Positions 55,560 through 64,000 of a stretch of 64,000 nt of DNA are shown here, one piece after another. Where the stretch lies: positions 119,240,917-119,304,916 of the forward strand of contig BTPG01000005.1 in NCBI GenBank assembly GCA_036245525.1, written 5' to 3'. Source of the DNA: Semisulcospira habei. Its lineage: Eukaryota; Mollusca; Gastropoda; Semisulcospiridae. Made by a program: the position numbers and the translations under genes. A model generated the notes under the pieces. The model did no database searches. It saw only the letters and a program-made list of their open reading frames with translations, and had not been told where the DNA came from. The stretch's first letter is position 1. Each line of letters opens with the position of its first letter.

Positions 55560-56990
55560 CACAGGCTTGTTAGGGCCTCTGCTATTTTGTTTATACATCA
55601 ACGATCTACCGTTTCACCTAATGTCCGAATCTGTCGAATGTGACTTGTTTTGCTGACGATACTTCAATCCATAAGGCAAATAAAAACCTTAATGTGGTTG
55701 CAGAAAGCCTACAACCCAGCCTTGATGAGGTGTCCGCCTGGTGTGAACGTAACTCAGTGATTATCCATCCAGCAAAAACCAAGTCAATGGTAATTGCGAC
55801 ACGCCAAAAACACCAACTAAGCCCCCTTTCACTTGATTTGTCTTTCGAAGGCAATTCTATTGAGCAAGTGTCTGAATACCGCCTCCTTGGAATTATCATA
55901 GATGATCAGCTCAAATGGCAGGCACACACACATAAAGTGTGTAAAACTGTTTCAAGAAACAATTTCATGCTGTCCAAACTGAAGCATTTCACTTACTTTG
56001 AAACCAGAAAAATATTTTATTGTGCACATATTCAGTCCCACATTAATAAATTATTATGCTTTGTCGGTGTGGGATGGCTGCAGAGATGTACATTTAAAAA
56101 GACTGAACTCCTTACACAGACGAGCAGCGAAATTAATTTACACGATCCTCCTTTGACAACCACAAACCAGATAGGTGAGGCTAGCGCTGGCAGAATTGTA
56201 TACAAACCAAGGGGAATCACAGCGCTGGACAGACAAACAGTTAGATCCATATCTTCATAGTGTCTGTCCAGCGCTGTGATTCCCCTTGGTTTGCATACAT
56301 ACTTTGACAACGGATAAGATTCACAAAGCGGGACTTCTTTCTCTCAAGAATCAGTCTGCATTTAACAAAGGTGTTCTCCTGTTCAAGATTCGGAATAACA
56401 ACACTCCAGAATATCTAACCCAGCTACTAGCCCGGTCTCTGTCCCGCTATGGCGATACGAAAAGCCTGTATGTAGTACCCAAAACCAGAATAGACTTATT
56501 TAAAACCAGTCTAGCATTCTCGGGGGCGACTTTGTATAATCCTCTTCCATCCCACATAAAGACCACTCCAACGGTATCATGTTTCAAGAAAAGTCTTTTA
56601 AAATATTTATCTTCGCAGCCATAACTATCTGCAAGCTTTGCTTTCCATACGTAGATATCATAACTCTACTACTATGTATGTATACATGTACAACGTGTGT
56701 GTGCATGTGTGCGTGTGTGCGTGATCGTTGTGTGCGTGTGAATCGGTGTGTGCGCATGCGAATATGTGCGCGGCGTTTTGTTGTTGCTTTTGCGTTGTCG
56801 TTCATTTCTCTTTTCTTACCGTTGCTCCCCCACCCCCAACACGGTAGGCGATGGTCATATACATGTATTAATGTAATGTAATTGCTGTGTTTGTTTGTAG
56901 ATGTAGCAACGGCAGACTTGAAAAATGGCATTGCCTCTGGCAGTGTTAATATCTTTACCGTTGTAAAATAAACGATTCATTGATTCATTG
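55560..56990 (+). pseudogene. CR1/Jockey-type LINE, RT C-terminal half
   Basis: 5'-truncated within reverse transcriptase. Starts near ILFINDLPFHL, then the catalytic TCFADDTSIH (55640 on), VSAWCERNSVIIHPAKTKSM and YRLLGIIIDDQLKWQAHTHK. A frame break near 56030 and an inserted 141-bp hairpin (56161-56301) interrupt it. It resumes DKIHKAGLLSLKNQSAFNKG and ends SCFKKSLLKYLSSQP at 56624. The 3' UTR ends AAATAAACGATTCATTGATT. Endonuclease and N-terminal RT motifs are absent. Confidence 0.85.
56161..56301. mobile_element. 141-bp hairpin insertion with 10-bp target duplication
   Basis: Flanked by CTTTGACAAC (56151-56160 and 56302-56311). Arms ACAAACCAAGGGGAATCACA (from 56202) and its complement (to 56296), about 37 bp, with GCGCTGGACAGACA continuing the stem. 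Absent from the LINE consensus, whose reading frame is continuous across the duplicated bases. Confidence 0.88.
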
Positions 56991-57358
56991 TGTAGAACAA
57001 TTTTTTTTATTTTCTCGACGGGTATAACTGCACAGTATTTATTGTGTTTAGTCATTGTACCCCAGCCTCTGGACTGTTCAAGCGCCCGTACGCATACCTA
57101 CCCACACACACGCATGACCTTTCCGCAAAATATATTCATCCTTGCCAAACTTTGTAGAACAAAAAGAAAAATACATGTTAATTTAAAAGTTAGTTTTAGA
57201 GCCCAAGGCATTTTATAAAGAAGATCTAACGGGATCCGTTGAAGATTTTCTTTTATCGTGTTAATCTAGGTCAGTGTGTAGATGCAGCGAAAGGGTGCGC
57301 GTAGCTGAAGGGGGACGGAGGGTTGTGGAGGGAGGAATGAAGATCGCTTTCTGAGAAT
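56991..57358. other. No gene seen
   Basis: No domain or repeat family recognised. Confidence 0.5.
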
Positions 57359-57566
57359 GTAACCCCTTCCCTGCCTGCGGACGCAAATTATGCCTTTGAA
57401 ACAATAGCAAATTTAACGCTTAACAACCCAGGGTACACTGATATTTAAATGGGCCAGCAATAGGCAAAGAACCTCATGAGCCCCCGCATACCGAGGGCTC
57501 ATGAGGTTATTTGCCTCTTGCAGTTGGATTGTGAGAACATGTCTTCTCGGCAGTGGTGCGGTTTAG
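57359..57566. mobile_element. Palindromic element, family C (copy 24)
   Basis: GTAACCCCTTCCCTGCCTGC left, CTCGGCAGTGGTGCGGTTTAG right; hairpin GGCAAAGAACCTCATGAGCC/GGGCTCATGAGGTTATTTGCC. Confidence 0.88.
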
Positions 57567-57848
57567 CTAACAAGGATTAACTACTGCTAAAGATGCACTC
57601 GAAACAGTCATGCCATTACATGTGTTCTTCAGTAAGGGTCCGTTGAGTTTTAACGACAAGATTGATTGGGATTCAAAGTGCAGAAATAGTCTAACTACAC
57701 TGAAAACAACAATACATTCAAGAGCAAAAGAAAAATAAACACCCTCAACTTGAGGCCACGATTAGGCCCACAAAATACGAAGAGACAGGAAAGTCCAACG
57801 AAGAGTTTCTTAGGTGTGACAGATTTTTGAAAATAACAATAATGTTGA

Positions 57849-58010
57849 CCTGAACCTCTTCACCGCCAAGAAGTGGACACCATCCAACTGGAAGAGACAT
57901 AGATCTATATCTCTTGCCTGTTGCAGGTGCCCATGGGCATCTGTGCATCTTACTGACATCAATTTGTGTCCATGATCCTTTTGATGGCTGACGCTTTTTC
58001 GCCTTCAATT
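57849..58010. mobile_element. Palindromic element, family C (copy 25, decayed core)
   Basis: ACCTCTTCACCGCCAAG left; AGAGACATAGATCTATATCT rearranged centre; GGGCATCTGTGCATCTTAC right arm. Confidence 0.6.
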
Positions 58011-58044
58011 GAAAAATAAAAAGATTTCAGGAACATTGTGTCCC

Positions 58045-58515
58045 AGGTAAAAAATCCCTATATTTTGGAGTTGTCCTCATAGGACTGCATTACAATTCAG
58101 GAGACAGATCGAGCGTGATAGTTCAAGAGTGGTGCCAGAATAGCGCGGCGCCTATAGGCGCCAAACTATTCTGGCACCACCCTTGAACTATCATGGTCAA
58201 GCCATATCTGGCTGTGATAGGGGCGGATCAGTTACCTCCTCCGGGGGGGGGGGGGGGGGGAGAAGGGGTCCAATGTTTTTGTTTGAGACCTTCAGCCTCA
58301 TACAAAAGGCCTCCCCGGCGGTAGACCATGCTGGGGCGGTTGAAAATTCGATAAGGTGGGGGGGGGGGGGGGGGGGTGTCATTATGTTACTCTCTGAGGG
58401 AAGGCGCGTGCGTGTTGTTTGTGCGTCAAAAGGGGAGGGGGGGGGTCCGAAACGTCAGTAACACCCCCCCCAAAGACCCGCCCCTGCTGTGGTGTGTCGG
58501 GACTAAATGAGTTAA
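58045..58515. mobile_element. Palindromic element, family B (copy 9), interrupted
   Basis: Core GAGCGTGATAGTTCAAGAGT around GGCGCCTATAGGCGCC with complement to 58200. The terminus GGTGTGTCGGGACTAAATGA and TTAA (58512-58515) is separated from the core by about 264 bp of poly(G)/poly(C)-rich sequence (58221-58484), absent from other B copies. Confidence 0.8.
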
Positions 58516-58616
58516 GATGTTAACTTATAGTGTGATATTTGCCTTTACAAGCCGTACGTTACATATTCACAGACCAGCACACAATTCCAGCCAAAATTTC
58601 ACAATTTAAGTTCAAA

Positions 58617-58718
58617 TTTACAATGAAACAGGACAATTCGGCGGTCGCTGTCAGTTGAAATCAAGATTCAAAAACGCCACCTTATACGCAATTTGTAACA
58701 GCGAAAGAGCCAGCAAAG
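58617..58718 (+). repeat. 105-bp direct repeat, left copy (partner 58938-59043)
   Basis: TGAAACAGGACAATTCGGCG and TCAGTTGAAATCAAGATTCA recur at 58938-59043, flanking family B copy 10. The right copy reaches the stop region of the FN3 exon, so the left copy may be duplicated 3' UTR. Confidence 0.85.
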
Positions 58719-58932
58719 TTAGCCCACTCATCCCTCACGCCCTGAAGCAGGAGATGGGTCGACCTTGATAGTTCAAAGATAGTGCCAGATTAGCTTGGCA
58801 TCTATCGGCGCCAAGCTAATCTGGCATTGCCCTTGAATTATCATGGTCGATCCATCTCCTGCAACTGGTGCATACTCGTTAGATGACTTCTCCAAAATTT
58901 GGCAAATACGTGCGTCGGGCTGAATGAATTAA
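58719..58932. mobile_element. Palindromic element, family B (copy 10)
   Basis: TTAGCCCACTCATCCCTCAC left, GGGCTGAATGAATTAA right (TTAA 58929-58932); core TCGACCTTGATAGTTCAAAG with its complement. Confidence 0.9.
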
Positions 58933-59042
58933 GTTCAAAATTACACTGAAACAGGACAAATTGGCGGTCGTTGTCAGTTGAAATCAAGACTCAAGAACAC
59001 CATCTCATACGCAATTCGTAACAGCAAAAGAGATAGCAAAGT

Positions 59043-59365
59043 TTAATTCCTCGGCATTTGTGCGAAGACTGGAGAACTGAGAGGGCCAAAGTCGTACTTA
59101 TTTCGTGCAGCAACTTGAAACATGTACCTCTCGCCGCCTATCAGGTTGGGAATAACCACCGACTGAACGGATCCGAACAGGGGGAACTGATACGTGCCTC
59201 TGGTTGGAAGATCGTTCTGATCGACGCTCGCAAAATTGATTACGTATCCGGTGACGTCCTCAGATTCTGGGGCGGGTGCGGGCGAGGGTGTGTCCCGCCA
59301 CTGAAGGTAGACGGCACTGTTGTTGACTGCTTCGACGTTGTAGACTTGGGGCCGCCCTGGCATAC
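59043..59365 (-). CDS. Fibronectin type III domain, terminal exon of a host gene
   Basis: Minus-strand exon after an acceptor TTCTGCCTCTAG (59366-59377). About 106 codons forming one FN3 domain: GRPQVYNVEAVNNSAVYLQW with the B-strand Trp, VTGYVINFASVDQND with the C-strand Tyr, and IPNLIGGERYMFQVAARNKY with the L..G..Y.F.V.A.N signature, ending GPLSSPVFAQM and a TAA at about 59044. FN3 modules occur in adhesion receptors, tyrosine phosphatases and muscle giant proteins, so the gene cannot be named from this exon. Upstream exons should lie to the right on the minus strand but I see none by eye. The frame is clean, unlike all the neighbouring reading frames. Confidence 0.8.
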
Positions 59366-59542
59366 CTAGAGGCAGAAGACAGAATCGAAAATGAAAGTGA
59401 CTGCCAAGCGTGTAAAATGTTTGGAAAAAACAAAGAAACTCGAATCAGAAGAAACAATAAAGAAACAAACACGCTTCAGAGAACAAGGACAAGAAGTGTG
59501 TAAATGTGAGGAAATAACACAGAAACAAAGTTCTTATCCCAT

Positions 59543-59739
59543 TTAACTCCAAGGCCGTATTTTCCAAATTTGGGAGGTGTCACTTGAAGACTAAGTACTG
59601 GTTGCAGGAGATAGATTGACCATGATAATTCAAGGGTAGTGCCAGATGAGCTGAAGGCACTAAGCTCATCTGGCACTATCCTTGAATTACCATGGTCAAA
59701 TCATCTTCTACGGCAGGGCGTTAGGACTAAATGAGTTAA
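59543..59739. mobile_element. Palindromic element, family B (copy 11)
   Basis: TTAACTCCAAGGCCGTATTT left, GGACTAAATGAGTTAA right. The core has a deletion: GCCAGATGAGCTGAAGGC replaces the GGCGCC centre. Confidence 0.85.
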
Positions 59740-59914
59740 GAACAATTAAAAGAATCATGCTTCAGCAAACAAAGACAAAAGCGTATAAATTGGAAGAAAT
59801 AACACAGAAACACGGTTAGAAAAAAAAAATAAAGAAGGAAAATAAAACAAGCTCCGCCCAGACCCATCTTAAACTCTACCGTATTTTCTATACGGTAGAC
59901 AAAAACAAAAACTT

Positions 59915-60012
59915 CCTCAGTAGCAAGACGCCTTCGGCACTACGACGGCCGCAGTGGGCCCGCGCACAACCGTGCAGCCATCGTGGGACCGCGGACCTTT
60001 GCTGACTGGTTT
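59915..60012. mobile_element. Palindromic element, family F (copy 4)
   Basis: AGTAGCAAGACGCCTTCGGC to CGGACCTTTGCTGACTGG with ACGACGGCCGCAGTGGGCCC and GCGCACAACCGTGC within. Confidence 0.68.
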
Positions 60013-60880
60013 AAGAGAACATGGACAAAACAAACGAAAGGGGCACAAAATAGCCATATTTTGACAAAAACTGTTTTTTTCTCGAATACATGTACTGTCT
60101 TCAACTTAAAAGAATCAAACCAAAACTTATTATGGAGATACCTGATGCTGATGGTAAGGCCTTTCTATACATATTAATTGGGATGACCCCTCGGAAAGGT
60201 CAAGGGTCACAGGAGGTCGGCAAGTGCGTGGAAAATGATAACACCTTTTCTATACTTGCTAATTTAGTCAACCCCTCACAAAGGTGGAGGGTTGAGAAAT
60301 GTGAAAAAAAAATGTACATTTTGAGACAACTCAGATTTCGTTGGTACAAAAGCCAACCATTTACATGTTTGGAAACTTGAATGCTTGCTCATTTTAGTGA
60401 CCTGTTGTAAAGCCATAAGGGCTTTTTCTTTCTTGCTCTTTTTTACCTGCATCTGTGTAACACTGTAGCACATGTATGCAGATAATATGCACATTTTGAA
60501 TGCAGTTTTGAATAATTTACTGGTAGTCATTTTCTTACGCACACCTGTTGATGAGTATTTGTTCATGGGGACATGTAAAAGTGACACTAATGGCAGCTTC
60601 TGCGACTGATTTGGTTTTTGGCTATGTGCGAAACAAAAGTGAGTATGTTCTGGCCAATGGTCGTCCATCCGCCGTCGTTTGTGGTATAAAAAAAAAAAAA
60701 AACGTTGGCACTTTCTCAGAGACTACTGAAGCCACAGACAACAAACTTGGCCCGAGGATACTTTCTAAACATACCAATTTCAGTGACCTCTCTCAATGGT
60801 CACAGGAGATCAGGAAATGGGTAAAAATAGCCATATTTGGACAAAAATTATTTTGGGCTCATCTATGAAGCAGTGGGCAG
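60013..60880. other. No gene seen; weak internal direct repeat
   Basis: AAATAGCCATATTT(T/G)GACAAAA occurs at about 60048 and 60827, and GGTCACAGGAG-like segments nearby, suggesting two diverged copies of one repeat. No domain. Confidence 0.45.
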
Positions 60881-63800
60881 ATGTTCACATCTGCACGGGA
60901 CATAGACGACCCCGCCCTCCACGAGTCGCCTGCTGCCTTGCAGGTTAGGTTTTAGATAACCAAAGGCTAGGGTGCTGACACGGTACCTGATTGGGTGTAT
61001 GAACTTCCTTGATGAAGTCACCACTCAGGGCGAAAGAGTCCCAGGAGGGTCTCATCGGCCAAGTGTCCAGGACCAAGGCGAGCCACAAGTTATGTGGAGT
61101 TTCGGTTGTGGTTAACAGCCTGGAGAGGGATGGGCTCCGCCAGGTTCTTTTGCCCAAGACACACCACATGCAATGACAACCTTACCTCAATCCATACCGG
61201 ATCGGTCGTCGCCCGGAACAAGGACCGCGCCTTCTGTCTTGCGCCAGATCAGAGGTGTTAAGTGTGTTACTGGTGCACCATCACCATCAAACCTCCGTGC
61301 CAGAAACAACATCAGCATTGGCACTTGGAACGTCAGAACATTAAGAACGCGTGGAAAGGTAGAGGAACTGACACATAAAATGAACAGATACCATTGGACC
61401 ATCCTAGGACTTTGCAAAGTACGATGGAAGAACCTTGGGGAAACATCAACCCAGGAAAACTGTACTACAGTGGCAGAGAAGACAAACACGAACAGGGTGT
61501 CGGATTTCTAGTCCACAAAGACATCGTGAACACCGTCATGAGTTGTCGGCCAGTCTCCAGTAGGGTTATCACCATACGCTTGAGGGCAACCCCATTTAAT
61601 ATCACCATTGTACAAGTTTATGCCCCAACAACAGACTATGGCGATGAGGAAATAGAAGACTTCTATGACCAACTGCAAGAAGTTCTGGACCAGACCCCCA
61701 AGAAAGACATTCTTGTGGTGCAGGGAGACTGGAATGCCAAAATAGGAGAGGATGCTGCTAGGAACTGGAAAGGCACATGCGGACGCTACTGCAATGCAGA
61801 GACCAACGACAGAGGCTTAAGGTTCCTGGAATTTGCCAGTTCAAATGATCTAAAGCTGATGAACACGTTTGGCCCGCACAAAGCATACAGAAGGTGGACA
61901 TGGCACAGCCCGAACGGAGAGCACCATAACCAAATTGACTACATCATGGTAAAGAGACGCTTCCAAACCAGTGTGAACATTGCCAGGACAAGACGTTTTC
62001 CAGGAGCAGACATTGGAAGCGACCATGACTTAGTGATGATGACCTTCCGACTCCGCCTAAAGAAGGTCAACAAGCAGGGTCCCACCAGAATCAAGTTTGA
62101 CCTCGAAAAGCTGAAAGACCCAGAGGTAGCGGAAGCCTTTCAGGCAAAGATAGGAGGAAAATTCGCACCACTGCTACTTCTAGGTGCAGAAGACACGGAC
62201 GTGGACACACTGATTGAAACATTTAACACTGTTGTAACCCAAACAGCCAGTGAGTTCCTTGGCAAACACCGACAAGCAAAGAAACCTTGGGTTACAGCTG
62301 ACATCTTTGTTCTATGTGACAAGCGTCGAGAATTAAAGAAAAAGAAATCAGAGGTAGAAGGAGCTAAACAATACAGGGAAATTAACCAGGATATCAAGAA
62401 AAGCATGAAAAAGGCAAAGAATAAGTGGATTGAATATCAGTGTAATCACGTAGAAGAAAATCTGAACAAAAATAATAACAAAAAAGCGTACCAGCTGGTG
62501 AAAGACCTGACCAGTGTAAAACAAGGACGCTCCTCGATCATTCAAGATAGTGAAGGGAACTGTCTTACGGAAGACCAAGACATACTGAAGAGATGGACAG
62601 AGTACTGCTCAGATTTGTACAACCACCCAGCTGCAGGGGACCCAGGCATACTTGTCAACCCACCCGTGACCAACAATGGCAACTATCCCATCCTCCGAGA
62701 AGAGGTAGAGACTGCAGTGAAGTCGCTGAAAAAAAGGGAAGGCAGCAGGAGCAGACAACATCCCTGCAGAGCTAGTCCAAGAAGGGGGAGAAGACACGAT
62801 AAGCGCCTTGCTAACAATCTGCAATAAGATCTGGCAGTTAGGGAATTGGCCAACACCATGGACCCAATCACTTATAATAACTCTCCCCAAAAAAGGCAAC
62901 TTACATCAATGCCAGAACTATCGCACGATCAGTCTTATATCCCACCCAAGCAAAGTCATGTTAAAGATCCTACTGAACAGGCTGAAGCCACAGGCAGAGG
63001 AAATCATAGCTGAGGAACAGGCAGGCTTCAGACCAGGGCGCAGCACAACTGAGCAGATCTTCAACCTGAGAGTTCTATGTGAGAGATACCTCCAGCACCA
63101 GCAGGACCTCTATCATGTCTTTGTGGATTTTAAGTAGCGTTTGACAGGGTGTGGCATGCAGCCCTTTGGTCCACCATGAAGCTATTCAACATCAATGCCA
63201 ACCTGATCAAAGTCATAGCAAACCTTTACAACAAGGCCACTAGCGCAGTCTGCTTCAACGGCAAAATAGGAAACTGGTTTAGGACTACAGTTGGAGTCAG
63301 ACAAGGCTGCTTGCTCTCACCTACTCTTTTCAACATCTTCCTGGAAAGAATCATGATGGACGCTCTGAAAGATCATGAAGGAACTGTCAGTATTGGAGGC
63401 AGAACAATCACGAACTTGCGCTTTGCGGACGACATTGATGGCCTTGCAGGAACAGAGAAGGAGCTAGCTCAGCTGGTGGAAAAGCTGGATAGTACAGCCA
63501 TTGCATATGGGATGGAAATCAGTGCAGAGAAGACCAAACTGATGACGAATAACGCCAGTGGCATTAGCACTGAAATCATGGTTGGAGGCCAAAAACTGGA
63601 CACGGTTAAGAAATTCAAATACTTAGGAGCCATTGTGACAGATGAGGGATCAAAACCAGAAATACTGTCCAGGATTGCGCAGACAACAACAGCACTGACA
63701 AGATTGAAGACCATAATATGGAAGGACAGAAACATCACACTCTGCTCCAAGATCAGACTGATGCGCTCCTTAGTCATCTCAGTGTTCTTGTATGCCTGCG

Positions 63801-64000
63801 AGTCATGGACCCTCACAGCAGACCTTGAAAGGAGGATACAAGCCACTGAAATGAGATGTTTTCGAAGGCTGCTTGGCATCTCATACAGAGATCACATCAC
63901 AAACGAGGAAGTGGGAAGCAGAATCAGACAAGCCATCGGGCCCTATGAAGACGTATTAGCCATTGTGAGAAAACGCAAACTGAAGTGGTATGGGCATGTC
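60881..64000 (+). pseudogene. RTE/BovB-type LINE, nearly full length, runs off window
   Basis: Endonuclease plus reverse transcriptase ORF2. It opens near 61173-61320; NNISIGTWNVRTLRTRGKVE is the start of the apurinic-like endonuclease, then ITIVQVYAPTTDYGDEEIE, VQGDWNAKIGEDAARNWKG and ADIGSDHDLVMMTFRLRLKK (the SDH box). RT follows with AEEQAGFRPGRSTTEQIFNL, GVRQGCLLSPTLFNIFLERI and the catalytic RFADDIDGLAG (about 63418). Frame breaks at about 61480 and 62740 and a stop with frame change at 63135 show it is dead. The 3' end is beyond 64000; the fragment at 31753-32213 shows how it should end (TAGA tail). Confidence 0.92.

Noticed and set aside
60276..60668. 130-codon minus-strand frame
   Set aside because: No domain, no splice sites, overlaps a weak direct repeat; likely chance.

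Overview
This window is nuclear DNA of an animal, most likely a spiralian and plausibly a mollusc. The evidence is the spliceosomal intron borders, long TG, GA, CT and TA microsatellites, many non-LTR retrotransposon (LINE) remnants of several clades, a tRNA-derived SINE, solo LTRs, and a very high density of small TTAA-bounded palindromic elements. The phylum is an inference from the repeat mix; no bacterial-type operon is present. Host coding sequence is scarce: one fibronectin type III terminal exon (59043-59365, minus), and a broken, interleaved pair of candidate genes at 35.2-40.2 kb (a THAP-type/coiled-coil gene on plus, a SWIM/YqaJ-nuclease gene on minus).

Layout. 1-4060: a GAT/GAG satellite whose plus strand lacks C for 3979 bases. 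4.2-12.5 kb: LINE debris, including an RNase H-bearing I-type LINE, a Rex1/CR1-type LINE flanked by an unusually long (183/186 bp) direct repeat, and two diverged copies of a 1-kb repeat. 12.5-28 kb: palindromic elements, a solo LTR, a tRNA-SINE and a Tx1/L1-type LINE tail. 28.4-32.3 kb: an RTE-type LINE split by a 2.4-kb insertion. 33.4-34.1 kb: a solo LTR. 34.3-40.2 kb: the THAP and YqaJ/SWIM region. 41-54 kb: dense palindromic elements and a third solo LTR. 54.3-55.0 kb: a giant fold-back around TA repeats. 55.5-57 kb: a LINE disrupted by a 141-bp hairpin insertion. 57-60 kb: palindromes and the FN3 exon. 60.9-64.0 kb: a nearly complete but frameshifted RTE/BovB-type LINE running off the window.

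The strongest discovery is the 29285-31705 insertion. It consists of 3.6 tandem units of about 518 bp followed head-to-head by one further unit in inverse orientation, inside a 14-bp target-site duplication. Every unit carries a full hammerhead ribozyme core: stem I, CTGAAGA, stem II, GAAA, a 3-bp stem III and a GUC cleavage site. Four copies are on the minus strand and one on the plus. It looks like a retrozyme or Penelope-related non-autonomous element, inserted from a multimeric or circular self-cleaving RNA primed at both target ends.

The second system is a set of palindromic element families (called A-G here, plus singletons). Several share TTAA borders and TTAACYC/GRGTTAA termini but have unrelated cores. 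One A copy sits precisely in the TTAA of a C copy, which shows directly that A was mobile and TTAA-targeted. Coordinates of diverged repeats are approximate to about 20 bases unless a target duplication fixes the edge.
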